Below are positions 1 through 9,365 of a DNA stretch of 64,000 bases, one piece after another. Where the stretch lies: assembly GCA_025997215.1 (NCBI GenBank), contig BNUH01000007.1, positions 1-64,000 of the forward strand. Direction: 5' to 3'. Source of the DNA: Clostridia bacterium. Its GTDB lineage: Bacteria; Bacillota_A; Clostridia; Christensenellales; Aristaeellaceae. The first letter of the stretch is position 1. Every line of letters begins with the position of its first letter. The position numbers were made by a program, and so were the translations under genes. The notes under the pieces were generated by a model, which saw nothing but the letters and a program-made list of their open reading frames with translations, was not told the origin of the DNA and searched no databases.

Positions 1-120
1 GAGTCCAGAGAGGGAGGGCACAGTGCCCTCCCTCTTTGGCCGTCCTTTTGGTTACTTTTCCCACGGACGGGAAAAGTAACAAGTCCCCAACCGCAGTTGG
101 GGCAATCCCCTCCGCAGAGG
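1..120 (+). repeat. structured intergenic repeat, copy 1 (four hairpins)
   Basis: Four hairpins follow one another. Hairpin I (11-33) has an 11-bp perfect stem, AGGGAGGGCAC pairing with GTGCCCTCCCT. Hairpin II (51-80) has 12-nt arms GTTACTTTTCCC and GGGAAAAGTAAC around a six-base loop. Hairpin III (85-102) is CCCCAAC-CGCA-GTTGGGG. Hairpin IV (109-120) is CCTC-CGCA-GAGG. The same arrangement recurs at 19633-19755 (same strand) and inverted at 19126-19250. Hairpin II is invariant apart from its loop orientation, while the other stems vary with pairing kept. The element may extend left of the window. Function unknown; a structured RNA, a terminator or a non-autonomous mobile element are all possible. 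Confidence 0.75.
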
Positions 121-163
121 ACGAACCCAGCTCCGCAGGGAAAAAAGCTCACGCAGTCTACAT

Positions 164-192
164 TTGACACATCCCACCAGGCTTGGTAAAAT
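164..192 (+). promoter_or_regulatory. sigma-A promoter of the glycosidase cluster
   Basis: -35 TTGACA at 164-169, 17-nt spacer, -10 TAAAAT at 187-192. Predicted start near 199, giving a leader of about 45 nt before the ATG at 245. It is the only good promoter seen upstream of the 245-8619 gene series, so it probably drives all five genes. Confidence 0.7.
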
Positions 193-244
193 TAACCCAA
201 GCAATAGTCAATACAAAATATTTTCTTGACAGGAGTTGTTACCC

Positions 245-847
245 ATGAGCAGCTGCAAAACTGCGCCGGACTCCGATTACGAACGCTTCAGGCAGGAATA
301 CGAGCGGGATAACGGCCAAACATCCCCTTCAGGCGAGGACGTTTACCAAACAATAACCATTCCCGCCAGCATGAATGTGACCATGACCGATGAGGCGGGC
401 ATCCGCGCACTGCTTAGCTGCGGCACGGGCATATTATACCTCGGTTTCCCTGAATGCCCCTGGTGCCGCACGCTGGTGCCTGTGTTGATCGAGGCCATGA
501 AATCTACCGAATACCCAGGGGAATTGTACTACTATAACGCACGGCAGGATCGTGCCAACCTTAGCCGTAAACCCGACGGCTCTATAACCACCGAGTGCGA
601 AGGTTCCGCGCTGTACAAATTCCTGCTGGATACGCTGGACGAATACCTCGGCCCTTACGAAGGCCTGGACGAGCCGAACATAAAGCGTATCTATTTCCCA
701 ACGACAGTATTCGTTAAATGCGGTTGCATCGCATCCGTTCACCTGAACACGCTGGATTCCCAGGAGGATGGCTATGAACCGCTGAACGCCGACCAGCATT
801 TGGCGTTTTTTGACAAATTCAAAGCCGAAATATCAGCAATAATGTAG
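245..847 (+). CDS. thioredoxin-fold protein with CPWC motif
   Basis: A 200-residue protein with a CPWC dithiol motif at residues 71-74 (context GFPECPWCRTLVPVL), which is the redox-active CxxC of the thioredoxin fold. It resembles the thioredoxin-like 'transport accessory' proteins of Firmicutes. I chose ATG 245 because AGGAG at 231-235 is correctly spaced; the in-frame TTG at 236 abuts that site. There is no hydrophobic signal segment. It is first in the run leading into the glycosidases and 10 nt before the next start. A role with those enzymes is not evident. Redox fold likely, partner unknown. Confidence 0.65.
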   Translation: MSSCKTAPDSDYERFRQEYERDNGQTSPSGEDVYQTITIPASMNVTMTDEAGIRALLSCGTGILYLGFPECPWCRTLVPVLIEAMKSTEYPGELYYYNARQDRANLSRKPDGSITTECEGSALYKFLLDTLDEYLGPYEGLDEPNIKRIYFPTTVFVKCGCIASVHLNTLDSQEDGYEPLNADQHLAFFDKFKAEISAIM

Positions 848-857
848 GAGGTTGACT

Positions 858-2387
858 ATGAAGGCAGCAATGAAAGCAACCATGACCCTCGACAAAGCCT
901 ACACCATCGGCACGATCGATCCGCGCATCTACGGCTCATTCATCGAGCATCTGGGGCGCGCGGTCTACAGCGGCATCTACGAGCCGGACCATTCCTCGGC
1001 TGGCTCGGACGGGTTCCGGCGCGACGTGATCGACATGGTGCGCCAGCTGGATGTGCCTGTCACGCGTTATCCGGGCGGGAATTTTGTCTCGGGATTCAAC
1101 TGGGAGGATTCCATCGGCCCGAAGGCCGAACGCCCGCATCGCCTGGACCTGGCGTGGTTCACGACGGAGACGAACGAGGTTGGCCTGCACGAATTTGTCG
1201 AATGGTGCAAGCAAGCCAACACCGCGCCTATGTACGCCATCAATCTGGGCACTCGCGGCGTGGATGCGGCCCGCGCCGTTGTCGAGTACGCGAACCATCC
1301 CGGCGGCAGTCAGTGGAGCGACCTGCGCATCCGAAACGGCGCGAAGGATCCGCTCAACATCAAGCTATGGTGCCTGGGCAACGAAATGGATGGACCCTGG
1401 CAGATCGGCCACAAGACGGCGGCCGAGTACGGGCGTGTGGCATCCGAATCCGCCAAAGTGATGAAGTGGGTTGATCCATCGATAGAGCTGGCGGCATGCG
1501 GCTCGTCCTCGCCAGAGATGAGCACGTTCGGCGAGTGGGAATACTCGGTGCTGAACGAATGTTACAACGACGTGGATTATATATCCTTACATAGATATTA
1601 TGGAAATCATAGCGGCGATACGCGCGGATTCCTGGCGCGGTCGGTAGATATGGATAGATTTATAAAGACTGTGGCATCCATCTGCGACACGGTTCAGGGT
1701 GTTAAACGATCCAAAAAGGTGTTGAACCTCTCCTTCGACGAGTGGAATGTGTGGTATCACAGCAGCGCGCAGGATAAGGAAATCTATAAACGCGACAAGT
1801 GGGGCCGCGCGCTGCCGCTGCTGGAGGATGTGTACAACATGGAGGATGCGCTGCTGGTCGGTTCGATGCTTATAACATTATTACGGAATGCCGACCGCGT
1901 GAAGATCGCGTGCATGGCCCAGCTGGTCAACGTCATCGCGCCGATCATGACGCGCAAGGGCGGCGGCGTGTGGGCGCAGACCATCTACTGGCCGCTGCAG
2001 CAGGCGTCGGCGTTCGGCCGCGGCCAGTCGCTGCGTGCGATTGTGGATAGTCCGTTATATGATTGTAAGGATATCGAGGCTGTGCCTGAACTGGACGCGA
2101 CGGCTACGCTGGCCGACGACGGCAGTTTGACCATATTCGCCGTCAATCGATCGCTGACGGAGGATATCCAGCTCACCGTGGATCTGCGCGGATTTGGCGT
2201 CTACACAAACGCCACACTGTCCGTATTGACTCACGACGATCTGCAGGCGGTGAATACGGAATCGCAGCCGGATACTGTGAAGCCCCGCGAAGTCCCCGTC
2301 GGAAAGCCGGACGGCAGCATATTCGAGGTAACAATACCGCGTCAAAGCTGGAGCGTAGCGCGTCTAAGCAATTCCGCCAAAGATTAA
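858..2387 (+). CDS. abfA: alpha-L-arabinofuranosidase, GH51
   Basis: Releases terminal alpha-L-arabinofuranosyl groups from arabinan and arabinoxylan oligosaccharides by a retaining mechanism. The 509-residue length is normal for intracellular GH51 enzymes. The N-terminus contains the family segment IYGSFIEHLGRAVYSGIYEP. The acid/base is Glu176 in GNEMDGPW and the nucleophile is Glu295 in DEWNVWY, which match the spacing known for the family. The C-terminal third is the beta-sandwich. ATG 858 sits 5 nt after AGGAGG; an in-frame TTG at 852 is less well placed. No signal peptide, so it acts in the cytoplasm on imported oligosaccharides. It is 16 nt upstream of the next glycosidase. Confidence 0.95.
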   Translation: MKAAMKATMTLDKAYTIGTIDPRIYGSFIEHLGRAVYSGIYEPDHSSAGSDGFRRDVIDMVRQLDVPVTRYPGGNFVSGFNWEDSIGPKAERPHRLDLAWFTTETNEVGLHEFVEWCKQANTAPMYAINLGTRGVDAARAVVEYANHPGGSQWSDLRIRNGAKDPLNIKLWCLGNEMDGPWQIGHKTAAEYGRVASESAKVMKWVDPSIELAACGSSSPEMSTFGEWEYSVLNECYNDVDYISLHRYYGNHSGDTRGFLARSVDMDRFIKTVASICDTVQGVKRSKKVLNLSFDEWNVWYHSSAQDKEIYKRDKWGRALPLLEDVYNMEDALLVGSMLITLLRNADRVKIACMAQLVNVIAPIMTRKGGGVWAQTIYWPLQQASAFGRGQSLRAIVDSPLYDCKDIEAVPELDATATLADDGSLTIFAVNRSLTEDIQLTVDLRGFGVYTNATLSVLTHDDLQAVNTESQPDTVKPREVPVGKPDGSIFEVTIPRQSWSVARLSNSAKD

Positions 2388-2403
2388 GAAGAGGAGATCA
2401 ACA

Positions 2404-5400
2404 ATGTTATATCCTGGTAAGAATGAACCGCTGACCGCCGAACGCTTTGCTAATCCCGGCCGGGAATACCGCGCCACTCCCTTCTGGGCCTGGAATAATA
2501 AGCTGGATTCGGACGAACTGCGCTGGCAGATTGAACAATTCAAGCGGATGGGTTTCGGCGGGTTCCACATGCATGTACGCACGGGTATGGCCACCGAGTA
2601 TCTGAGCGATGAATACATGCAGATCGTACGGGATTGTGTCGAGAAAGCCCGGCAAGAGGATATGCTGGCGTGGCTGTACGACGAGGACCGCTGGCCGTCC
2701 GGCGCGGCAGGCGGCTTCGTTACCAAGAATCCCAAGTACCGCCAGCGTTACCTGTTATTCACACGTGAAAAACAGGCGTCGGATGAATTGCTGTTCTCAT
2801 ACGACATCGTGCTGAATTCTGATGGCACGCTTAAATCCTACGACTTCCTTAAAGATGATAAGGAAGTCAAAATCAAAGGATTCGCGTTATACGTTTACGC
2901 CCAGACTGCGCCGGATAATCCATGGTACAACAATCAGGCTTACCTGAACACGCTGGATCCTGAAAGCGTTCAGGAATTTATAAAGGTAACATATGAGCGC
3001 TATTTGGATTCGGTCGGCGAGGATTTCGGCGGGTTGGTGCCGGCCATTTTCACGGACGAGCCGCAGTTTTCGATCAAGCGGACGCTCGCTTTTGCCAACG
3101 ACACGCGACCCGTCACACTGCCGTGGACGCCCGATCTCCCTGAATCGTTCGAGCGGACGTACCATTACGATATTACTGCGGGATTCCCAGAACTCCTATG
3201 GGATTTGCCGGATGGTAAGACTTCATTACTGCGATATCATTACCATGACCACATATCGGATCGGTTTGCGTCTGCGTTCGCGGATCAGTGCGGCAAATGG
3301 TGCGGCGATCACGGCCTGATGCTGACCGGGCATCTGATGGAAGAATCCTCACTCAAGAAGCAGACCGCCGCGCTGGGCGACGCAATGCGCTCGTACCGCT
3401 CATTCCAGCTGCCAGGGATAGATATGCTATGCGACTGGCACGAGTATACCACGGCCAAGCAGGCCCAATCAGCGGCTCATCAATTCGACCGCCCCGGCGT
3501 CCTGTCCGAGCTGTACGGCGTGACGAATTGGGATTTTGACTTCCGAGGGCACAAGCTGCAGGGCGATTGGCAGGCGGCGCTGGGCGTGACGGTGCGTGTG
3601 CCGCATCTGTCGTGGGTATCGATGAATGGCGAGGCGAAACGCGATTATCCCGGCACATTCAACTACCAGGCGCCGTGGTATCAGGAATATCCGTACATAG
3701 AGGATCACTTCGCGCGGGTGGCGTCCGTCCTGACGCGCGGTCGGCCGTTGTGCCGCGTCGGTGTGATCCATCCGGTCGAGAGTTACTGGCTGCACTGGGG
3801 CGCGGAGGAAAGCACGCGCGAGGTGCGCGAGCAGATGGATCGGCAGTACAGCGACCTGACGGAATGGCTGCTGCGCGGATCGATCGATTTCGACTTTATC
3901 TGCGAATCACTGCTGCCCGATCAGACGGAGTTAGAATCGATTAGCGGCGGGGTATTCCCCGTCGGTTCGATGAATTATGACGTTATAATCGTCCCGCCGT
4001 TAGAAACCATCCGCTCAACCACGCTGGCCAGGCTGGACCGATTCGCAGCTAACGGTGGGCGGATAGTCTGCTTAGGCAAGCCACCGCGCCTTTTGGACGC
4101 CAAACCGGACGATTCGCCGACGGCATTATTTGGTAAATATGAACAGTATCCCTTCGAACGCGTCAGCGTATTGGATGCGCTTGACGGCGTGCGCGAACTG
4201 TTAATCCGCGACCAGAGCGGCGGCATGACCAGCAACCTGCTGCACCAATTCCGCGAAGAGGACGGCACGCGCTGGCTATTCATCTGCCACGCCGACAACC
4301 CGAGGAACAAGGATATCCCGACCCGGCAAGATTTGCGCATATCGATACGAGGGTTATGGCAAGTAAAGGTTTATGATACCATAACCGGAACCATCGAAGA
4401 CGCGCCAGCCGAATCCGCCGACGGTTGGACCACCTACAGCGCGCCGCTGTACGACCACGATTCGCTGTTACTGCGTCTGGATAAGACTGAAGCCAAACCC
4501 GCCGCTACAACCGCAGTCACCCAGCGCGACACGGCCAAGGCCGAATCCCGCCAATTCCTTGACATGATCCCTGTCACTTTGAGCGAACCAAACGTTCTCC
4601 TATTGGACTTAGCTGAATACTCGCTGGACAGCGAACCCTTCCGTCCGCTCGAGGAGATACTCCGGCTAGACGACATTCTCCGCGTAGAATTGGGCTGGCC
4701 TAAACGCGGCGAACGCTTCGCTCAACCGTGGGTGGAGAACGACGCCTCTACGCCAAATCGGTTGGATTTGCGCTACACCTTCACCAGCGACGAGGAGATC
4801 AGCGGTGCGGAGCTGGCGCTGGAGAATGCCGCACTATGCGACGTAAAGCTGAATGGCGTGAGCGCGGGCGGTGTGAGCGGCTATTATGTGGACAAATCCA
4901 TCGGCAAACGGCCGCTGCCCACCATAATCCAGGGCGTGAATACGCTGAACATCTCCATTCCCTATGGGAAAAAGGTGAATATCGAGGCGTGTTATCTGCT
5001 GGGCAGCTTCGGCGTAACGGTTCGCGGCATCCATCTGAATCTCACAAAACCCATCCGCGAGCTGGCCTTTGGCGACATAACCCGCCAAGGTTTGCCATTC
5101 TACGGCGGGAACATCACGTATCACATCGATACGGCGTTGACCGCTGGCCGTTATGAATTATCAGCCACCGAGTACCGCGGGATGCTGATGCGCGCGGCCA
5201 TCGACGGCGCGGACGCCAGAACGCTGGTCTTTTCACCATACGCGTTACCGTTTGCGTTAGACGCCGACGGTACGCACCGCATCGATGTCACGCTGTTCGG
5301 CAGCCGTGTCAATACCTTCGGCCAAGTGCACCACGCCAATAAGTCGTTAGAATGGTGGGGCCCGCAGTCCTGGCGTTCCAAAGGCGCTGAATGGTCGTAC

Positions 5401-5463
5401 GAGTACGCGCTCTGGCCGCAGGGCATTCTGAAATCTGTCGAAATAAGGAGGGAATCCGTATGA
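2404..5463 (+). CDS. GH106-like glycoside hydrolase (alpha-L-rhamnosidase family)
   Basis: A 1019-residue protein of the large glycosidase family related to GH106 alpha-L-rhamnosidases. Family blocks visible: ATPFWAWNNKLDSDELRWQ and GGFHMHVRTGM near the N-terminus, WLYDEDRWPSGAAGG at about residues 90-105, PAIFTDEPQF at about 215-225 (a plausible catalytic acid), LTGHLMEES and GIDMLCDW at about 310-345, and SELYGVTNWDFDF at about 365-380. The C-terminal third looks like beta-sandwich domains. No signal peptide. AGGAG precedes the ATG. Its stop overlaps the next start (ATGA). Rhamnosidase activity is inferred only; many relatives are uncharacterised. Confidence 0.8.
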   Translation: MLYPGKNEPLTAERFANPGREYRATPFWAWNNKLDSDELRWQIEQFKRMGFGGFHMHVRTGMATEYLSDEYMQIVRDCVEKARQEDMLAWLYDEDRWPSGAAGGFVTKNPKYRQRYLLFTREKQASDELLFSYDIVLNSDGTLKSYDFLKDDKEVKIKGFALYVYAQTAPDNPWYNNQAYLNTLDPESVQEFIKVTYERYLDSVGEDFGGLVPAIFTDEPQFSIKRTLAFANDTRPVTLPWTPDLPESFERTYHYDITAGFPELLWDLPDGKTSLLRYHYHDHISDRFASAFADQCGKWCGDHGLMLTGHLMEESSLKKQTAALGDAMRSYRSFQLPGIDMLCDWHEYTTAKQAQSAAHQFDRPGVLSELYGVTNWDFDFRGHKLQGDWQAALGVTVRVPHLSWVSMNGEAKRDYPGTFNYQAPWYQEYPYIEDHFARVASVLTRGRPLCRVGVIHPVESYWLHWGAEESTREVREQMDRQYSDLTEWLLRGSIDFDFICESLLPDQTELESISGGVFPVGSMNYDVIIVPPLETIRSTTLARLDRFAANGGRIVCLGKPPRLLDAKPDDSPTALFGKYEQYPFERVSVLDALDGVRELLIRDQSGGMTSNLLHQFREEDGTRWLFICHADNPRNKDIPTRQDLRISIRGLWQVKVYDTITGTIEDAPAESADGWTTYSAPLYDHDSLLLRLDKTEAKPAATTAVTQRDTAKAESRQFLDMIPVTLSEPNVLLLDLAEYSLDSEPFRPLEEILRLDDILRVELGWPKRGERFAQPWVENDASTPNRLDLRYTFTSDEEISGAELALENAALCDVKLNGVSAGGVSGYYVDKSIGKRPLPTIIQGVNTLNISIPYGKKVNIEACYLLGSFGVTVRGIHLNLTKPIRELAFGDITRQGLPFYGGNITYHIDTALTAGRYELSATEYRGMLMRAAIDGADARTLVFSPYALPFALDADGTHRIDVTLFGSRVNTFGQVHHANKSLEWWGPQSWRSKGAEWSYEYALWPQGILKSVEIRRESV

Positions 5464-6311
5464 ATTTAGTAACAATATCCAACAAGGATATATCTGTAAC
5501 CATATCCACCATCGGCGCGGAGTTGCAATCCATCCGCGACAAGGACGGCGTCGAGCGGCTCTGGCAGGGCGATCCGGCCTGGTGGTCGGGCCGCGCGCCG
5601 ATCCTGTTCCCGGTCGCGGGCGGGCTGATCGAGGATTCATACATCCTTGATGGCCAGCGATACTTCATGCCCAAGCACGGCTTTGTGCGCCAACTGGATT
5701 GGTCGGTCGAAGATGTCGCCGCCGATTCCGCGACGTTCATGGTCAACGCCAAGGATCCCGGCTTCCCATTCGACTATGAGCTGCGCGCGCGATACACGGT
5801 GAGCGGCGGCGCGCTGAAGGTGGAATATATTGTCAGCAACACGGGCGATCGGGTGTTCTGGTATGGCATCGGCGCGCACGAGGCCTACTCGACGCCGGAG
5901 GGGATTGAGGATTACGAAATCGTGTTCGACGAAGAGGAACGACTGGCTAGTTTCCCGCTCAAGGGGAATTTTATACTGCACGAGGCGGTGACGATGTTCG
6001 AACATACCAAGGTACTGCCGCTGAAGTACGACGACTTCGCGGTGGACGCGCTGGTATTCGCGCAGCTTAAAAGCCACGGCGTCACGCTGCGCTCGCGCTC
6101 GCATCCGCGCACCGTGCGCGTGGAATTCACCCCGATTCATGAGGTGCTGATGTTCTGGACGAAGCCCGGCGCACCCTACATCTGCATCGAGCCGTGGACC
6201 AACGCGCCGGACTTCATCGACCACGATATGCAAATCAGCCACAAACCGGGCTGCATGTATCTGGATCCGGGCGCAAGCCAGACTATTACGCATACTATTA
6301 CCGTAGGATAA
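5460..6311 (+). CDS. aldose 1-epimerase family protein (LacX/YeaD-like)
   Basis: A 283-residue galactose-mutarotase-fold protein of the short LacX-like branch. It begins MNLVTISNKDISVTISTIGA, followed by GAELQSI, RAPILFPVAGG and MPKHGFVR, with a late IEPWTNAPDF block. These enzymes interconvert the anomers of free sugars or sugar phosphates. ATG 5460 overlaps the upstream stop by 4 nt and follows AAGGAGGG, which indicates translational coupling to the GH106-like enzyme. Its place between three glycosidases suggests it mutarotates the released monosaccharide. A second, GalM-type epimerase lies at 54289-55344. Confidence 0.85.
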   Translation: MNLVTISNKDISVTISTIGAELQSIRDKDGVERLWQGDPAWWSGRAPILFPVAGGLIEDSYILDGQRYFMPKHGFVRQLDWSVEDVAADSATFMVNAKDPGFPFDYELRARYTVSGGALKVEYIVSNTGDRVFWYGIGAHEAYSTPEGIEDYEIVFDEEERLASFPLKGNFILHEAVTMFEHTKVLPLKYDDFAVDALVFAQLKSHGVTLRSRSHPRTVRVEFTPIHEVLMFWTKPGAPYICIEPWTNAPDFIDHDMQISHKPGCMYLDPGASQTITHTITVG

Positions 6312-6321
6312 GGAGGAGAAT

Positions 6322-8619
6322 ATGAGCGCCGCAGTCGTTGCAAAAGAAGCAACTGGTAAAGCATCTATTAAGGAAGAATCCCGCAGACTGGTCGCCCAGA
6401 TGACGCTGGACGAGAAGTGCGGCATGCTTAGCGGCAGCGGGTTCTGGAACACGAAAGCCGTGCCGCGCCTCAACATTCCATCCGTGATGATGTGCGACGG
6501 CCCGCACGGACTGCGCAAGCAGTTGAACGATGCGGATCAGACGAACCTGAATAACAGTATCACCGCGACGGCCTTCCCGACCGCGCCGGGCATCGCGGCG
6601 TCGTTCGACCGCGCGCTCGCGGAGGAGCTGGGTGCGCTGCTGGGCGAGGAGTGCCAGGCCGAGGATGTCGCGCTGATACTCGGCCCCGGCGCGAATATCA
6701 AGCGTTCGCCACTGTGCGGGCGCAACTTTGAGTATTATTCGGAAGACCCCCTCCTGTCCGGCGAAATGGCGGCGGCACACATCCGAGGTGTCCAGTCGAA
6801 GGGGGTAGGTGCCTGTCTGAAGCATTACGCGGTCAACAACCAGGAGCACCGCCGCATGAGCGTCGACGCGCAGGTGGATGAGCGCGCGCTGCGCGAGATA
6901 TACCTCGCATCCTTTGAATACGCGGTCAAGGGCAGCCAGCCGTGGTCTATTATGGGTTCTTATAACAAGGTAAACGGCACCCATGCATGCGAGAATCCAT
7001 GGCTGCTGACCGATATCCTGCGCAATGAATGGGGCTTTGACGGCTTCACGGTGACGGATTGGGGCGCGTGCGCCGATCATCCGGAGGGAGTGAACGCCGG
7101 GATGGATCTGGCCATGCCCGCCACCGGGGTTTGGATGGATCGAGAGCTTAGCACGGCGGCGTTGAACGGCAAGGCATCCCAGTCCGCCATCGACGCGGCC
7201 GCTGCGCGTGTTGTCGAATTCGCGCTAAAGGCCCAGGCGTTACACGAGCCAACCGCCCAGTACGACCGCTCCGTGCACCACCATCAGGCACGGCGGATTG
7301 CGCGCGAAACATCCGCACTACTTAAGAATGATGATAACATACTGCCGATCCGTGGCGGCGGCGTGGCGTTCATCGGCGAGTTCGCCCAGACGCCGCGCTA
7401 TCAAGGCGCGGGCAGTTCGCACATCAATCCCAGCGAGATCACCAGCGCGCTGGCCGCTGTTCGGTCGGTGGATCAGGTGACGTACGCGCGCGGATACGAT
7501 GTTTCCTCCGACGAAATCCGACAGGATTTGTTGGATGAGGCGGTCGCCGCCGCCCGTTCCGCGAAAATTGTGGTGCTATTCGTCGGTCTGCCCGATCGTT
7601 ATGAATCTGAAGGGTTCGATCGCGTGCACCTGCGTCTGCCAGCGAACCAGGATAGGCTTATCCGCGATGTTGCAGCAGTTTGCAAACGTGTGGTTGTCGT
7701 GCTGCACAACGGCGCGCCTATCGAGATGCCGTGGATCGGCGACGTACAGGCCGTGCTGGAGATGTATCTGGGCGGCCAGGCCGTGGGCGGCGCGGCTGTA
7801 GACCTGCTCTACGGCGCGGCCAACCCATGCGGCAAGCTGGCCGAAACCTTCCCGCTGCGGCTGTCCGACACGCCGTGCTACACGTCCTTCCCGGGTGAAG
7901 CCGACGCAGTGCGATACGGCGAGGGCGTATTCGTAGGCTATCGGCATTATGATTCCGTGGGACGCGCCGTGCTCTTCCCGTTCGGACACGGGCTTAGTTA
8001 CACCTCATTTAAGTATGGCGCGCTAAGTTGCAACATCATCAAGGACGGCCCATCCCCGCGCGTGACAGTTTCGTGTGAAGTGACCAACGGCGGCGCCGTC
8101 GCGGGCAAGGAGATCGTCCAGTTGTACGTCCGCGCAACGCATCATGGAATCGTCCGACCCGTGCAGGAGTTGCGCGGATTCGATAAGATTCACCTGGAAC
8201 CGGGCGAAACTAAGACGGTCACATTTGAACTGAATCAACGCGCGTTCGCCTACTGGGATGAGCGTGAACATGATTGGATCGTCGAGCCGGGCGCTTATGA
8301 GGTGCGCATCGGCGCATCGTCCCGCGATATCCGCTTAACGATGCGCATCACGCTGTCCGGACGCCAAGTATTGCCTATCGTTTCGCCCGAGATGACCGTG
8401 TCGGACGCATACGCCATACCCGGCGGCGCGGAGATACTCGACCCGATCAAGCGGGCCTTCGCGCCTGCCGCAGCGGAGGGCGACAACATCCTGGAGATGT
8501 TCCTGCGCGGCATGCCTCTGCGCGCCGTGCGCGGTATCATGGGGGATAACGCGCCGGATAGTATGATGGATCAGGTGCTAGCCGCGCTGTCGGCGGCTAG
8601 GGATGGCCACAAAAGTTAG
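6322..8619 (+). CDS. beta-glucosidase-like glycoside hydrolase, GH3
   Basis: A 765-residue GH3 enzyme with three usual parts: the TIM barrel (about 1-310), the alpha/beta sandwich (about 320-560) and a C-terminal fibronectin III-like domain (about 580-690). The nucleophile is Asp246 in TVTDWGA. Other family blocks are MCDGPHGLRKQ, GPGANIKRSPLCGRNFEY, KHYAVNNQE and GAGSSHINP. The enzyme cleaves beta-gluco-, xylo- or arabino-configured oligosaccharides; the substrate cannot be fixed from sequence. No signal peptide. The start follows AAGGAGGAG by 10 nt after the upstream stop. It ends in a 4-bp convergent overlap with the ABC ATPase gene. Confidence 0.93.
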   Translation: MSAAVVAKEATGKASIKEESRRLVAQMTLDEKCGMLSGSGFWNTKAVPRLNIPSVMMCDGPHGLRKQLNDADQTNLNNSITATAFPTAPGIAASFDRALAEELGALLGEECQAEDVALILGPGANIKRSPLCGRNFEYYSEDPLLSGEMAAAHIRGVQSKGVGACLKHYAVNNQEHRRMSVDAQVDERALREIYLASFEYAVKGSQPWSIMGSYNKVNGTHACENPWLLTDILRNEWGFDGFTVTDWGACADHPEGVNAGMDLAMPATGVWMDRELSTAALNGKASQSAIDAAAARVVEFALKAQALHEPTAQYDRSVHHHQARRIARETSALLKNDDNILPIRGGGVAFIGEFAQTPRYQGAGSSHINPSEITSALAAVRSVDQVTYARGYDVSSDEIRQDLLDEAVAAARSAKIVVLFVGLPDRYESEGFDRVHLRLPANQDRLIRDVAAVCKRVVVVLHNGAPIEMPWIGDVQAVLEMYLGGQAVGGAAVDLLYGAANPCGKLAETFPLRLSDTPCYTSFPGEADAVRYGEGVFVGYRHYDSVGRAVLFPFGHGLSYTSFKYGALSCNIIKDGPSPRVTVSCEVTNGGAVAGKEIVQLYVRATHHGIVRPVQELRGFDKIHLEPGETKTVTFELNQRAFAYWDEREHDWIVEPGAYEVRIGASSRDIRLTMRITLSGRQVLPIVSPEMTVSDAYAIPGGAEILDPIKRAFAPAAAEGDNILEMFLRGMPLRAVRGIMGDNAPDSMMDQVLAALSAARDGHKS

Positions 8620-9365
8620 TAACTTTTACTGAACCCAAACGCTTCACCATCCAACGCCCGCACGCCAAACACCCGCACAAAAGCCTCCGAGCGGATCGCC
8701 TCGCCGGGCGGCGCTAATACCGCCGTCCGGCCCCGCTCCATTACCAGCCACATATCCGCGCTGGTATACGCCAGGTTGATGTCGTGCATCGCCACCACAA
8801 TGGTGTGGTTCAACGCGCGCTGTTCTTGAAGTATATCTATTATATCTAACTGACGGGCAACGTCCAGATGCGTCGTGGGTTCATCCAGCAGCAATGCTGA
8901 CGCGCCTCGGGCGAGCGCGGCCGCCAGGTAAACCATCTGCCGCTCACCGCCCGAGAGTTCGGCGAGGAGGCGGCCGCTCCAGCCGAGGGTTCCCGTTCGC
9001 GACATGGCCGCTTCCGCCGCGCGGCGGTCGGCGTCGCTGTAGCCCCGCGCCGCGCCGCTCCATGGGTAACGCCCGTGCAGAACCATAGCGTCGGCACACA
9101 GGTCGGGCAGCGGCCTGGATTGGGGCATGTACGCGACGGACCGCGCGAGCGAAACGCGGTTCATCCGGGCAGCATCGATTCCATTTATATAAATAGAACC
9201 ACCGCTTGGACGTAACAAACCCGCCGTCAGTTTCAGCAGCGTACTCTTGCCGCAGCCGTTCGGCCCGACGAGCGCGGTGATAGTCCCCGGTTTGAACGCG
9301 GCGCTAAGTCCATCCAGCGCCATCCATCCCGGGTAAGCGAAGGCTACACGCTCCAACTCAATCAT
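8616..9365 (-). CDS. ABC importer ATP-binding protein, iron-siderophore/B12 type
   Basis: A 249-residue FecE/BtuD-type ATPase that powers import through the permease encoded just upstream. Walker A is GPNGCGKST, the signature is ELSGGERQ, Walker B is ASALLLDEPT, followed by HLDV and the switch His in VAMHDIN. The first Met of MIELERVAFAYPGW at 9365 is the start; it overlaps the permease stop by 8 nt. Only one ATPase gene is present, as expected for a homodimer. The substrate (siderophore, haem or cobalamin) is not determinable from sequence. Confidence 0.92.
   Translation of the reverse strand: MIELERVAFAYPGWMALDGLSAAFKPGTITALVGPNGCGKSTLLKLTAGLLRPSGGSIYINGIDAARMNRVSLARSVAYMPQSRPLPDLCADAMVLHGRYPWSGAARGYSDADRRAAEAAMSRTGTLGWSGRLLAELSGGERQMVYLAAALARGASALLLDEPTTHLDVARQLDIIDILQEQRALNHTIVVAMHDINLAYTSADMWLVMERGRTAVLAPPGEAIRSEAFVRVFGVRALDGEAFGFSKSY

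Noticed and set aside
236..244. TTG start for the first gene
   Set aside because: It touches the AGGAG site; ATG 245 has proper spacing.
5637..6518. 293-codon minus-strand frame opposite the aldose epimerase and GH3 start
   Set aside because: Spans two real plus-strand genes and their intergenic site; Arg/His-rich shadow translation without family signal.
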